Position numbers and translations under genes: made by a program | Assembly: GCA_017429525.1 (NCBI GenBank) | Contig: JAFROT010000031.1 | Span: 1-64,000, forward strand | From: Bacteroidaceae bacterium | GTDB lineage: Bacteria > Bacteroidota > Bacteroidia > Bacteroidales > Bacteroidaceae | Direction: 5' to 3' | DNA length: 64,000 bases | Notes under the pieces: generated by a model | What the model was told of the DNA's origin: nothing | The model's input: only the letters and a program-made list of their open reading frames with translations | The model's database searches: none | In this document: piece after piece, positions 1-8,252 of the stretch | Layout: every line of letters begins with the position of its first letter | Position numbering within the stretch: the stretch's first letter is position 1

Positions 1-690
1 AGCCACGGTGCCACGACCTGTGATTGAGAACACGTCCTCAACGGGCATCAGGAAGGGCTTGTCGGTAGCGCGCGGGGGCTCCTGAATCCACTCGTCGCAG
101 GTGTTCATCAGCTCCATCACCTTGTCTTCCCACTTCTCAACACCGTTCAGGGCGCCAAGAGCAGAACCGCGGATGATAGGAGTCTCGTCCTCGAACTCAT
201 ACTGAGCCAGGATCTCCTGAACCTCCATCTCAACGAGCTCCAGCATCTCCTCGTCGTCGACCATGTCGCACTTGTTGAGGAACACGACCAGGCGGGGAAC
301 GTTCACCTGACGGGCGAGCAGGATGTGCTCACGGGTCTGAGGCATAGGACCGTCGGTAGCAGCAACTACGATGATAGCACCGTCCATCTGAGCAGCACCA
401 GTTACCATGTTCTTCACATAGTCAGCGGGGCCCGGGCAGTCGACGTGTGCGTAGTGACGCTTCTCAGTCTCGTACTCAACGTGAGCGGTGTTAATTGTAA
501 TACCACGCTCCTTCTCCTCGGGAGCATTGTCGATAGCGTCGAAGCTCTTTACCTTGTCGGCGTTACCAGCGATGCGCTTTGACAGCACGAGGGTGATGGC
601 AGCGGTAAGAGTAGTCTTACCATGGTCAACGTGGCCAATGGTGCCGATGTTGACATGAGGTTTTGTTCTTTCGAATTTTTCTTTAGCCAT
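1..690 (-). CDS. tuf: Elongation factor Tu (N-terminal 230 codons; runs off the window)
   Basis: EF-Tu is the GTPase that delivers aminoacyl-tRNA to the ribosome. Translation from the ATG at 690 gives [20 protein letters not shown], followed by the P-loop GHVDHGKTT, the switch-II motif DCPGHADYVKNM and the guanine-specificity motif NKCD, so the G domain is intact. The frame is open to base 1; about 230 of roughly 395 residues are present. It lies directly downstream of three tRNA genes on the same strand, as in the classic tRNA-tufB arrangement of other bacteria. No promoter box was found between tRNA-Thr and tuf, so co-transcription from the box at 1084-1091 is likely. Very sure of identity. 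Confidence 0.98.
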   Translation of the reverse strand, partial: MAKEKFERTKPHVNIGTIGHVDHGKTTLTAAITLVLSKRIAGNADKVKSFDAIDNAPEEKERGITINTAHVEYETEKRHYAHVDCPGPADYVKNMVTGAAQMDGAIIVVAATDGPMPQTREHILLARQVNVPRLVVFLNKCDMVDDEEMLELVEMEVQEILAQYEFEDETPIIRGSALGALNGVEKWEDKVMELMNTCDEWIQEPPRATDKPFLMPVEDVFSITGRGTVA

Positions 691-751
691 AGCTATTCTT
701 TCGTTTTATAAAGTTGTGATAGAATATTCAATGAAACTACTTAAGCAAGTG

Positions 752-823
<72 letters not shown>

Positions 824-845
824 ATGTCGTGTTTCTCCGACGTGG

Positions 846-918
846 AGCGGAAGACGGGGCTCAAACCCGCGACCCCCAGCTTGGAAGGCTAGTGCTCTAT
901 CAACTGAGCTACTTCCGC
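846..918 (-). tRNA. tRNA-Gly (TCC)
   Basis: Minus-strand cloverleaf with acceptor stem GCGGAAG/CTTCCGC, D-arm AGCTCAGTTGATAGAGC and anticodon loop CTTCCAA, which gives anticodon TCC (Gly). CCA is not encoded. It sits between tRNA-Tyr and tRNA-Thr. Confidence 0.95.
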
Positions 919-947
919 ATTTACTGCGAGGCTTTCCTTCTTCACGG

Positions 948-1030
948 TGGGCGGAGATGGATTCGAACCACCGAAGGCGTGCGCCAGCAGATTTACAGTC
1001 TGCCCCATTTGGCCACTCTGGTATCCGCCC
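948..1030 (-). tRNA. tRNA-Tyr (GTA)
   Basis: An 83-nt class II tRNA on the minus strand. The acceptor stem GGGCGGA pairs with TCCGCCC, the anticodon loop CTGTAAA gives GTA (Tyr), and there is a long variable arm. It is the first gene of the Tyr-Gly-Thr-tuf unit and lies about 55 nt from a TACCTTTG promoter box. Confidence 0.95.
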
Positions 1031-1083
1031 TTTTCAGGAGCCTTTGCAGCCGCTTTTGACGGCAAACTGTCTCGAAACGGCTG

Positions 1084-1091
1084 CAAAGGTA
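1084..1091 (-). promoter_or_regulatory. -7 box TACCTTTG for the tRNA-Tyr/Gly/Thr-tuf unit
   Basis: A perfect match, read on the minus strand, to the Bacteroidota TAnnTTTG -7 element. It is placed just upstream of tRNA-Tyr, with no other candidate before tuf. Confidence 0.75.
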
Positions 1092-1130
1092 CGCATTATT
1101 TTTGAACCACAAAAACTTTTTGACGTTTTT

Positions 1131-1427
1131 TTATCGGTTCTGGCTTTTTTCCTTGTTTTTCTGCAATTGCCGGAGCAATGCGTCCATACAATTATCGATT
1201 GCTTCTTCAAAAGTGTCGCACACCTTGCTGGCAAAAAGCTCACTGCCTGCGAACACGCGGATGGCAGCTTCCTTGTTCATTGCCGTCTCAGGTTTGACGA
1301 GCTTCAATGACACCTCTACCTTTCTTATTTCATCGCTGAACTTTTCGAGCTTGCCCACTTTCTTGTGGACGAAGTCCTGCAGCTTCTCTGTAGGTTCGAA
1401 ACGGATAGCCTGAATGTTAATCTCCAT
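1131..1427 (-). CDS. hpf: Ribosome hibernation-promoting factor (HPF/RaiA), short form
   Basis: This 98-residue protein starts MEINIQAIRFEPTEKLQDFV and has the beta-alpha-beta-beta-beta-alpha pattern of HPF/RaiA. That includes the N-terminal strand, the FSDEIRKVEVSLKL strand and the C-terminal helix rich in Lys, Gln and Arg. The family binds the 30S decoding region and silences ribosomes in stationary phase. It has only the short-form domain, without the dimerisation tail of long HPF. It lies 35 nt downstream of xerC on the same strand, and no separate promoter box was seen, so the two are probably co-transcribed. Confidence 0.9.
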   Translation of the reverse strand: MEINIQAIRFEPTEKLQDFVHKKVGKLEKFSDEIRKVEVSLKLVKPETAMNKEAAIRVFAGSELFASKVCDTFEEAIDNCMDALLRQLQKNKEKSQNR

Positions 1428-1462
1428 AAGTAACCTCCTTTGTTTAAAGTGTGAGTATTCTG

Positions 1463-2347
1463 TTATGCCCTTGGATGGGCCTCGCTATATGCCTTTTTCA
1501 GCTCCTCGAAGGTCGTATGCGTGTAGACCTCGGTCGTGGAGAGCCGTTCATGCCCGAGCAGTTCCTTCACAGACTGCAGATCGGCATCATGGTTCAACAT
1601 AGAGGTAGCGAAGGTGTGACGTAGGACATGCGGACTGCGTTTGCGCTGCATCGTGACCAGGCCGAGTTTGGCCTTCACCATCCTGCGGACGTAGTGTTCT
1701 GCTATCCGAGTGCCTTTGCGGCTGACAAAGAATGCATCCTTGTCCACCAGCAGTTGCTGAGCCCGCTCACCTATATATATATTAATAAGGTGTAGGAGTC
1801 CGCCGCCAAACGGCACCAGCCTTTGCTTGTTTCCCTTACCGGTCACCTTGATGGTCTGCGTGCTAAGATTGACGCTCTCCATGTCGAGCGAAATCAGTTC
1901 GCTCAGTCGCAGGCCCGTCTCATAAAGCACTTCGATGATGAGGTGGTCGCGTCGTCCATCGAACGTGTCGGCGAACATGCCCTCTTGATCGAGCAGGCGA
2001 TCCATATCGTCCTCGCGGACGAAAGCAGGCAGCACGCGCTCTTTTTTCGGAGCAACCAAGCTGCGTACAGGATCGTGGTTCACGAGTCCGCGCCGATGCA
2101 GGAAGTGGTAGAACGTCTTCAGAGCCGATAGTCGCCGTTGAACGGAACTGGCCTTATTGCCTCGCTCCATCATCGCAACCATCCAATCGCGCGCGATATC
2201 CGTGTCAATAGATTCCCAGGAAAGGGTGCTGTCGAGACCTTTGTAATACGACTCAAACGCTTTCAAGTCGTCCCGATATTCGCTCACCGTCCTTTCAGAC
2301 AGGTTGCGCTCATAGCGCAGATTATCAAGGAAAGTCTCAAGCAGCAT
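1463..2347 (-). CDS. xerC: Tyrosine recombinase XerC/XerD type
   Basis: This 294-residue protein has an N-terminal SAM-like core-binding domain (about 1-90) and a C-terminal catalytic domain. The full catalytic set is visible: Arg in ETGLRLSEL, Lys in VTGKGNKQRLVP, His-x-x-Arg in HVLRHTFATSML, His in LLGHERLSTT and the Tyr nucleophile in TEVYTH. Size and motifs fit the housekeeping recombinases that resolve chromosome dimers at dif, not a phage integrase. The neighbours (rpsU upstream, hpf downstream) are housekeeping genes. XerC versus XerD cannot be settled from sequence alone. Confidence 0.9.
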   Translation of the reverse strand: MLLETFLDNLRYERNLSERTVSEYRDDLKAFESYYKGLDSTLSWESIDTDIARDWMVAMMERGNKASSVQRRLSALKTFYHFLHRRGLVNHDPVRSLVAPKKERVLPAFVREDDMDRLLDQEGMFADTFDGRRDHLIIEVLYETGLRLSELISLDMESVNLSTQTIKVTGKGNKQRLVPFGGGLLHLINIYIGERAQQLLVDKDAFFVSRKGTRIAEHYVRRMVKAKLGLVTMQRKRSPHVLRHTFATSMLNHDADLQSVKELLGHERLSTTEVYTHTTFEELKKAYSEAHPRA

Positions 2348-2482
2348 AAGTACCTCTTGTTGTGTTCGGCGATGCGAAAATAGAGGTTTTTCTTCAGACT
2401 GCCAAATAAATTCAGCAAAAGTTAAGTAAATTTCGCTTTTTACGCCCTTTCGAGACCTCGCCAGGCCTCAAGGCGAGCCGCT

Positions 2483-2674
2483 TTAATCTTCCACGCGGCG
2501 CAGTTGCTGCACGTAGATGGCACGTTCCTTGGCCAGACGCTTCAGCACGGAGGGCTTGTCGAACTGCTGACGACGACGGAGTTCCTTCACGACACCAGTC
2601 TTCTCAAACTTACGCTTGAATTTCTTCAGCGCGCGCTCGATGTTCTCGCCTTCCTTAACAGGTACTACAATCAT
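2483..2674 (-). CDS. rpsU: 30S ribosomal protein S21
   Basis: This 63-residue basic protein starts MIVVPVKEGENIERALKKFK and continues with the Arg/Lys-rich RRRQQFDKPSVLKRLAKERA typical of S21, a small-subunit protein near the anti-Shine-Dalgarno region. It is first in the rpsU-xerC-hpf direction. A TACTTTTG box lies about 70 nt upstream at 2741-2748. A 6-bp inverted repeat CTCGCC/GGCGAG lies just after the stop (2457-2477) but has no T-run. Confidence 0.95.
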   Translation of the reverse strand: MIVVPVKEGENIERALKKFKRKFEKTGVVKELRRRQQFDKPSVLKRLAKERAIYVQQLRRVED

Positions 2675-2740
2675 GTGATTTAGTTTTGATTAAGTGATTA
2701 AATAATGTTCATTTTGCCTCGACGGAGTCGAAAAGCGGTG

Positions 2741-2748
2741 CAAAAGTA
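2741..2748 (-). promoter_or_regulatory. -7 box TACTTTTG upstream of rpsU
   Basis: A perfect TAnnTTTG element on the minus strand, about 70 nt before the rpsU start and followed by CACCGC. Confidence 0.7.
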
Positions 2749-2918
2749 CAACTTTTTTCCGTTCCGACCAAAGAAAACGGAGAGAAATTGCTTTTTAAGC
2801 TATAAATGAGGATAATGAAGAACGCATGCCTACGCTCTTGCGCGCACGCATGCGAACATTATTTATATTAGAAGACTTTGCTCTTTCCGTCTTTCCGCAT
2901 TGATGCCCAGATTGCAAA

Positions 2919-3028
2919 TCTTTATTCGCAAGGCCTCACGCGAATATACGTGTCGACCTACACGAATGGTCGCATCGGCTCACACGAATATACGTATCTG
3001 CTCATTCGAATATACGCGGATTGCCGAA
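2919..3028. repeat. 22-nt-period intergenic array A (five units)
   Basis: Units start at 2919, 2941, 2963, 2985 and 3007, exactly 22 nt apart. CGAATATACG opens the units at 2941, 2985 and 3007. The unit at 2963 has the variant CGAATGGTCG. The unit at 2919 matches only in its second half (TCGCAnnGnCTCAC). The second half of the others is a looser CTCACA-like word. There are no spacers between units, so it is not a CRISPR array. Confidence 0.8.
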
Positions 3029-3038
3029 CGTCTTCTGC

Positions 3039-4211
3039 TTAGGCCAAAATAGCATCGGCCAACGCCTCAAGCTGCTGGATATCAGCATCCTTCATGCGCC
3101 CGCGCAAGGTTACTACCGGCTCAACGATTTCCACCTGCTTCATGTTCTCGAGCATCGGGCGCATGGTCTTGGCGGCGCTGGGCGCCCACGAACCATTCTC
3201 GACAAGTCCGACACGACGGCGCTGATAAGCCTTTATCTCAAGATGATGGAGGAAATCGTACATCGGCGGGAAGACGCCTGCGTCATAGCTTGAAGCCATA
3301 CAGATCATACGCCCATAGCGGAAAGCATCTTCGATAGCTTCACCGAGGTCATCGCGACAGAGGTCGCTGATAGCCACCTTAGGACAGCCTTTAGCCTTCA
3401 GGATTTCAACAAGTCGCTCGGCCGCTGCGGCCGTGTTGCCATGAATGCTGGCATGAGCAATGAACACGCCCTCTGTCTCTACCTCATAGGCACTCCAGAT
3501 GGTGTAAAGGCGCAAAGCTTCCGCCAGCTGTTCGCCCTTGAGGACAGGGCCATGCAATGGTAGAATCTGCTGGACATCAAGGGCTGCAGCCTTCTTGAGG
3601 AGGGTACTGACAGGCGCACCATACTTGCCACAGATATTGAAGTAATAACGGCGTGCCTCGCATGCCCAGTCGTCGGCATCAGCATCGTAGACGCCGAACT
3701 TGCCGAAGCCATCGGCCGAGAAGAGGACACGATCTGCATCGTCATAAGTCACCATTACCTCAGGCCAGTGGACCATAGGGGCCATCACGAAGTGCAGCGT
3801 GTGGCGGCCCAGCGAGAGCGTGTCGCCTTCCTTGACGGTCATCACGCGACTTTCGAGGGCGCTATCCTCGAAGTACTGAGGCATCATCTGCTTGGCCTTG
3901 GCTGAACAGACAATCTGCATATCGGGGTACATAGCGCAGACATCGGCGATGCCGCTTGCGTGATCCGGTTCCAAATGGTGGACAATGAGATAGTTGGGCT
4001 GACGGTCACCAAGGACCTCACGAAGGTTCTGCTTCCATTCGTCCATTGTACGGCCGTCGCTGGTGTCCATGACGGCGATATGCTCGTCGAGGATGACGTA
4101 AGAGTTGTAGCACATGCCATCGGGGGTGACATACTGGCTCTCAAAAAGATGCTGTTCGGGGTCGTCGACGCCGATGTAGTGGATATCCGAAGTAACGTTT
4201 TTTGTTTCCAT
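3039..4211 (-). CDS. fprA: Flavodiiron protein (FprA-type oxygen/NO reductase)
   Basis: This 390-residue protein has an N-terminal metallo-beta-lactamase-like diiron domain and a C-terminal flavodoxin domain. The diiron ligands are visible: H-x-E-x-D-H in HHLEPDHAS, His in MVHWPEV, Asp in SADGFGKFG and His in LPLHGPVL. The FMN-binding loop is ASIHGNTAAA near residue 260. The family reduces O2 to water or NO to N2O in the cytoplasm of anaerobes, usually with electrons from rubredoxin; a rubredoxin gene lies at 11484-11642. I chose the ATG at 4211 because an upstream in-frame TTG at 4241 overlaps the promoter box at 4239-4246. It stands alone on its strand, divergent from korA. Confidence 0.9.
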   Translation of the reverse strand: METKNVTSDIHYIGVDDPEQHLFESQYVTPDGMCYNSYVILDEHIAVMDTSDGRTMDEWKQNLREVLGDRQPNYLIVHHLEPDHASGIADVCAMYPDMQIVCSAKAKQMMPQYFEDSALESRVMTVKEGDTLSLGRHTLHFVMAPMVHWPEVMVTYDDADRVLFSADGFGKFGVYDADADDWACEARRYYFNICGKYGAPVSTLLKKAAALDVQQILPLHGPVLKGEQLAEALRLYTIWSAYEVETEGVFIAHASIHGNTAAAAERLVEILKAKGCPKVAISDLCRDDLGEAIEDAFRYGRMICMASSYDAGVFPPMYDFLHHLEIKAYQRRRVGLVENGSWAPSAAKTMRPMLENMKQVEIVEPVVTLRGRMKDADIQQLEALADAILA

Positions 4212-4238
4212 AATCCGAGTATTTTGATTTTTCGGGCG

Positions 4239-4246
4239 CAAAGGTA
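4239..4246 (-). promoter_or_regulatory. -7 box TACCTTTG upstream of fprA
   Basis: A perfect TAnnTTTG on the minus strand, 27 nt before the fprA ATG. It rules out the upstream TTG start, which would lie inside the box. Confidence 0.8.
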
Positions 4247-4309
4247 GAATTTTTCTTCGAACACGACAACAAAAAAACGATTTATAAACTCTAAATCATA
4301 AATAATGTG

Positions 4310-4317
4310 TAACTTTG
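4310..4317 (+). promoter_or_regulatory. -7 box TAACTTTG upstream of korA
   Basis: A perfect TAnnTTTG about 55 nt before the korA start. It is divergent from the fprA box, with about 65 nt between the two elements. Confidence 0.75.
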
Positions 4318-4372
4318 CGGCCGAAATTCATCGAATAACCATCTTCTAAAACCCTCAACTCTCAACAGAGTA

Positions 4373-6217
4373 ATGGCAGAACAGTTAGACATCAAAGAGC
4401 TAGAGCAAGTGGTGGTCCGCTTCTCTGGCGACAGCGGCGATGGCATGCAGCTCGCCGGTAACATCTTCTCCACGGTGTCTGCCACCGTGGGCAACAGTAT
4501 CTCCACCTTCCCCGACTATCCCGCCGACATCCGCGCTCCGCAGGGTTCCCTGACGGGTGTTTCTGGTTTCCAGGTGCATATCGGTGCTTCGCAGGTCTAC
4601 ACGCCCGGCGACCTCTGCGACGTGCTGGTTGCCATGAATGCCGCTGCCTTCAAGACGCAGCTGCGCTATGCTAAGCCTGACGCCACCATCATCATCGACA
4701 CGGACAGTTTCGGACAGAAGGACCTTCAGAAGGCTGAGTTCAAGACCGACGACTACATTGCCGAGATGGGAGTTGACCCCGACCGCGTCATCGCATGCCC
4801 CCTCACCACGATGGTGAAGGACGCACTTGCTGACACAGGCATGGACATGAAGGCCATCCTGAAGTGCCGCAACATGTTCGCCCTGGGTTTAGTTTGCTGG
4901 CTCTTCAGCCGCGACCTTGACGTGGCTTTCAACTTCCTCCGCGAGAAGTTTGCCAAGAAACCGGCTATTGCCGAAGCGAACATCAAAGTCATTCAGGCTG
5001 GTTACGACTATGGCCACAACACGCACTCTTCGGCCATGAACGTCTATCGCATCGAGTCCAAGGAAAAGCAGCCCGGTCGCTACATGGACATTACTGGCAA
5101 CAAAGCGACGGCCTACGGCTTCATTGCCGCAGCCGAGAAGGCTGGCCTGCAACTCTACCTTGGCTCCTACCCCATCACCCCGGCTACGGACGTTCTTCAT
5201 GAGTTGTCCAAGCATAAGAGCCTCGGCGTGAAGACCGTGCAATGCGAGGACGAGATCTCGGGAGCTGCCTCCGCCGTGGGAGCATCGTTTGCCGGTGCCC
5301 TGGCTGTGACGAGTACTTCCGGACCTGGCATCTGCTTGAAGAGTGAAGCCATGAATCTGGCTGTCATCATGGAGTTGCCACTCGTGGTGCTTGATGTGCA
5401 GCGCGGCGGCCCTGCCACGGGCCTACCCACCAAGTCAGAGCAGACCGACCTGCTGCAGGTGCTCTTCGGCCGCAACGGCGAGAGCCCCATGCCCGTCCTG
5501 GCCGCCCTCTCTCCTACCGACTGCTTTGATGCCGCTTACGATGCCTCTAAGATGGCATTGGAGCACATGACACCTGTCGTGCTGCTCACCGATGCCTTCA
5601 TCGCCAATGGCTCAGGCGCTTTCAAGCTGCCTAACCTGGAAGAATATCCAGCCATCAATCCTCCTTATGTCCCAGAAGAACTGCGCGGCACATGGACGCC
5701 CTACATGCGTGATGCAGAGACAGGCAGCCGTTACTGGGCTGTACCTGGTCGCGAAGGTTTCGAGCACATCCTCGGCGGACTGGAGAAGGACAACAAGACG
5801 GGTGCCATCTCCACAAACCCCGAGAACCACGACCTCATGACCCGTCTGCGCGCAGAGAAGATCGCCCGCATACCAGTTCCCGACCTCGAGGTTTTGGGCG
5901 ACAAGGACGATGCCGACCTGCTCATCGTTGGTTTCGGTAGCACTTACGGCCACCTCCACGCCGCTATGGACGAGCTCCATGCTGCTGGTCACAAAGTAGC
6001 TCTCGCCCAGTTCCGCTACCTCAATCCGCTGCCCAAGAACACAGCCGAAGTGCTGAAGAAGTATCCGAAGGTTATTGTGGCTGAGCAGAATATGGGGCAA
6101 CTTGCTGCCTACCTCCGCATGAAAGTAGACGGTTTTGTTCCCGCTCAGTTCAACGAAGTGAAGGGACAACCGTTCGTGGTGAGCGAATTGGTAGACGCCT
6201 TTCAAAAACTTTTCTAA
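4373..6217 (+). CDS. korA: 2-oxoacid (probably 2-oxoglutarate):ferredoxin oxidoreductase, fused gamma-alpha subunit
   Basis: This 614-residue protein has an N-terminal gamma domain (about 10-195, opening VVVRFSGDSGDGMQLAGNIF) fused to the alpha domain (about 215-610, with GSYPITPATDVLHELSKH and the TSTSGPGICLKSEAMNLA motif). With korB it forms the enzyme that converts 2-oxoglutarate and CoA to succinyl-CoA and CO2 while reducing ferredoxin, or the reverse. The gamma-alpha fusion is the usual form in Bacteroidota KorAB. No separate ferredoxin-like delta gene lies next to it. korB follows after 18 nt. The family is sure; 2-oxoglutarate as substrate is inferred from domain architecture. Confidence 0.9.
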   Translation: MAEQLDIKELEQVVVRFSGDSGDGMQLAGNIFSTVSATVGNSISTFPDYPADIRAPQGSLTGVSGFQVHIGASQVYTPGDLCDVLVAMNAAAFKTQLRYAKPDATIIIDTDSFGQKDLQKAEFKTDDYIAEMGVDPDRVIACPLTTMVKDALADTGMDMKAILKCRNMFALGLVCWLFSRDLDVAFNFLREKFAKKPAIAEANIKVIQAGYDYGHNTHSSAMNVYRIESKEKQPGRYMDITGNKATAYGFIAAAEKAGLQLYLGSYPITPATDVLHELSKHKSLGVKTVQCEDEISGAASAVGASFAGALAVTSTSGPGICLKSEAMNLAVIMELPLVVLDVQRGGPATGLPTKSEQTDLLQVLFGRNGESPMPVLAALSPTDCFDAAYDASKMALEHMTPVVLLTDAFIANGSGAFKLPNLEEYPAINPPYVPEELRGTWTPYMRDAETGSRYWAVPGREGFEHILGGLEKDNKTGAISTNPENHDLMTRLRAEKIARIPVPDLEVLGDKDDADLLIVGFGSTYGHLHAAMDELHAAGHKVALAQFRYLNPLPKNTAEVLKKYPKVIVAEQNMGQLAAYLRMKVDGFVPAQFNEVKGQPFVVSELVDAFQKLF

Positions 6218-6235
6218 CTACAACTGCAAATAACT

Positions 6236-7240
6236 ATGGCTTATACTGCACAAGATTATAAAAAAGGTCAGCCGCGTTGGTGCCCCGGCTGCGGCGACCA
6301 CTTCTTTTTGGCCAGCTTACACAAGGCCTTGGCTGAAATCGGCGTCGCGCCCAAAGATATTGCTGTCATCAGCGGCATCGGCTGCAGCAGCCGTCTGCCT
6401 CACTACATGGCCACTTATGGCATGAACACTATTCACGGCCGTGCAGCCGCTATCGCCACAGGCGCCAAGGTGACGAATCCTCGCCTCGACGTCTGGCAAG
6501 TGAGTGGTGACGGCGATGGTCTCGCCATCGGCGGCAACCACTTCATCCATGCCAACCGTCGCAACATCGACCTGAACATGATTCTCCTGAACAACCGTAT
6601 CTACGGCCTGACGAAGGGACAGTACTCACCCACCTCACCGCGTGGCTTCGTCTCTAAGTCCAGTCCTTACGGCACTGTTGAGGATCCGTTCCGCCCCGCA
6701 GAGCTCTGCTTCGGCGCACGCGGTCATTTCTTTGCCCGTGCCGTGGCTACTGACGCCCCTGGCACCATCGAGGTTCTGAAAGCAGCCCACGCCCACAAAG
6801 GAGCCAGCGTCACAGAGATTCTGCAGAACTGCGTGATCTTCAACAACGGTACGCACGACAGCGTCTACGACAAAGCTGGCCGCGCCAAGAATGCCATCTA
6901 TGTCCGTCACGGCGAGAAACTCGTCTTCGGCGAGAACAGCGAATTTGGTCTCGTGCAACAAGGCTTCGGACTGAAAGTCGTGGAGATCGGTAAGGATGGC
7001 TACACGCTGGACGACATCCTCGTTCACGATGCTCATTGCGAAGACAATACTTTACAACTGAAGCTAGCCCTCATGGGCGATGGCGATGGCTTCCCCATTG
7101 CCCTCGGCGTCATCCGCGACGTCGAGGCCCCGACCTATGACGAGGCCGTAGAAGCACAGATTGAAGAAGTAAAGAAAACGAAGAAATACCATAATTTCGC
7201 TGAACTCCTCGAGACCAACGATATCTGGGAGGTGAAGTAA
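6236..7240 (+). CDS. korB: 2-oxoacid:ferredoxin oxidoreductase beta subunit (TPP-binding)
   Basis: This 334-residue partner of korA carries the thiamine-diphosphate motif GDGDGLAIGGNHF followed by NMILLNNRIYG. It also has Cys in WCPGCGDHF and GIGCSSRLPHYM, which match the iron-sulfur-ligand region of KorB proteins. The C-terminal segment binds CoA in related enzymes. It starts 18 nt after korA, so the two form an operon. A strong hairpin at 7270-7301 follows the stop. Confidence 0.92.
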   Translation: MAYTAQDYKKGQPRWCPGCGDHFFLASLHKALAEIGVAPKDIAVISGIGCSSRLPHYMATYGMNTIHGRAAAIATGAKVTNPRLDVWQVSGDGDGLAIGGNHFIHANRRNIDLNMILLNNRIYGLTKGQYSPTSPRGFVSKSSPYGTVEDPFRPAELCFGARGHFFARAVATDAPGTIEVLKAAHAHKGASVTEILQNCVIFNNGTHDSVYDKAGRAKNAIYVRHGEKLVFGENSEFGLVQQGFGLKVVEIGKDGYTLDDILVHDAHCEDNTLQLKLALMGDGDGFPIALGVIRDVEAPTYDEAVEAQIEEVKKTKKYHNFAELLETNDIWEVK

Positions 7241-7269
7241 GCGCCTTCTCTTCAAGCAAAACTTCAGAC

Positions 7270-7301
7270 AATGCCGTCACGATTGCGAACGTGGCGGCAT
7301 T
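7270..7301 (+). terminator. Hairpin after korB
   Basis: AATGCCGTCACG and CGTGGCGGCATT form a 12-bp stem with one G.T pair and an 8-nt loop, 30 nt after the korB stop. There is no clear T-run, so termination is probable rather than certain. Confidence 0.6.
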
Positions 7302-7420
7302 GCTATTATCGGCTTAACCCTACTGACCATTGTGGACCGACCTACATACGAGGACCTCCATGTCGTTATATCCCGCAGCTCACGCTTCCTGATTCATTCC
7401 TCATCCTATCTACATGAAAT

Positions 7421-7490
7421 GGTTGACCCATGCGCATTGAACGATTGACCCATGCGCATGGGTCCATTGTTCAATGCGCATGGGTCAACC
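7421..7490. repeat. 22-nt-period array B with nested palindromes
   Basis: Three units start at 7423, 7445 and 7467, each with ATGCGCAT at the same position (7430, 7452, 7474). The first two share TTGACCCATGCGCAT; the third carries the word inverted (ATGCGCATGGGTCAA). As a result the whole block is a 22-bp perfect inverted repeat (7421-7442 with 7469-7490) around an 18-nt perfect palindrome GACCCATGCGCATGGGTC (7447-7464). It could form a large cruciform or bind a dimeric protein. Confidence 0.85.
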
Positions 7491-7522
7491 AATACCGCCG
7501 CAGGCGTTGCGCAACAAAAACA

Positions 7523-7564
7523 GTCGCTTAGGGCATTATCTCTATTTGCAGAGCCCTAAGCGAC
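7523..7564. terminator. Perfect 12-bp hairpin between convergent genes
   Basis: GTCGCTTAGGGC and GCCCTAAGCGAC pair perfectly across an 18-nt loop. It lies between the converging korB and carbonic anhydrase genes. No T-run is present on either side, so its role as a terminator is inferred. Confidence 0.5.
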
Positions 7565-7679
7565 CATTAAGACTAAGGTGCACAATCAGACGAGTCTATT
7601 TCCGCGTCTCTACGCTGACATACATTTGTACTGCTGTTTGGGTAGACTTGTGCGAACTTACTGAAGTTCAGGTGAAGTA

Positions 7680-8249
7680 CTACTCATAATCCTCGCCATT
7701 CAGTACCACTTGAGTGTTGGATGGATCTTTGTCCGACTCACGGTACCAATCGGAGTACTCAATGTAGTGGGCAGCATAAGTCTTGTTGAGGGCCTGCGCC
7801 TGCTCGGGGTCAACTTTCTTGATGAACTTGGCAGGCACGCCGCCCCACAGCTCACCGTCACCGACATGCGTATTGGAGAGCACCAACGCTCCCGCTGCCA
7901 CGATTGCGCCGCGACCAATAACCGCATGATCCAGCACCGTAGCGCCCATGCCGATGAGTGCGCCATCGAGGACCGTGCAACCATGCAGGGTCACGCTGTG
8001 TCCAACCGTCACGTCCTCACCGATCTCAACCGGCGCTTTGCCATTGAGCGTATGCAGGCAAGAGTTATCCTGAATGTTGCTGCGATTGCCAATCTTAATG
8101 TAATGTACGTCGCCACGGAGTACGGCACAAGGCCAGATGGTCACGTCGTCGCCGAGCGTCACTTCGCCGATGATCACAGCGCCGTCGGCCAGATAACAAT
8201 GTTTTCCGAATTTGGGTTTCAGACCCTTTACTACTTTGACTATTGCCAT
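7680..8249 (-). CDS. Gamma-class carbonic anhydrase / hexapeptide-repeat protein (YrdA/PaaY family)
   Basis: This 189-residue protein is built of left-handed beta-helix hexapeptide repeats (ADGAVIIGEVTLGDDVTIWP, RSNIQDNSCLHTL, DVTVGHSVTLHGCTVLDGALIGMGATVLDHAVIGRGAIVAAGALVL). The three His positions that bind zinc in gamma-carbonic anhydrases are present (DNSCLH, TVGH, TLHGC). Members hydrate CO2 or are catalytically silent; activity cannot be told from sequence. It starts 3 nt after the Xaa-Pro aminopeptidase stop on the same strand, so it is translated from the same message. Confidence 0.85.
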   Translation of the reverse strand: MAIVKVVKGLKPKFGKHCYLADGAVIIGEVTLGDDVTIWPCAVLRGDVHYIKIGNRSNIQDNSCLHTLNGKAPVEIGEDVTVGHSVTLHGCTVLDGALIGMGATVLDHAVIGRGAIVAAGALVLSNTHVGDGELWGGVPAKFIKKVDPEQAQALNKTYAAHYIEYSDWYRESDKDPSNTQVVLNGEDYE

Positions 8250-8252
8250 TTC

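Larger units (their letters stand above)
2675..3038 (-). other. Intergenic spacer between fprA and rpsU
   Basis: No gene was seen in these 364 bases. They hold the rpsU promoter box, a 16-nt alternating purine/pyrimidine tract at 2839-2854, and a five-unit 22-nt-period repeat at 2919-3028 that begins about 10 nt beyond the fprA stop codon. Confidence 0.7.
7241..7679. other. Convergent spacer between korB and the carbonic anhydrase gene
   Basis: No gene was seen. The 439 bases hold the korB hairpin, the palindromic 22-nt-period array B (7421-7490) and a perfect 12-bp hairpin at 7523-7564. Confidence 0.7.

Noticed and set aside
4212-4241. Upstream TTG start for fprA
   Set aside because: The TTG lies within the TACCTTTG promoter box, so it would not be transcribed.
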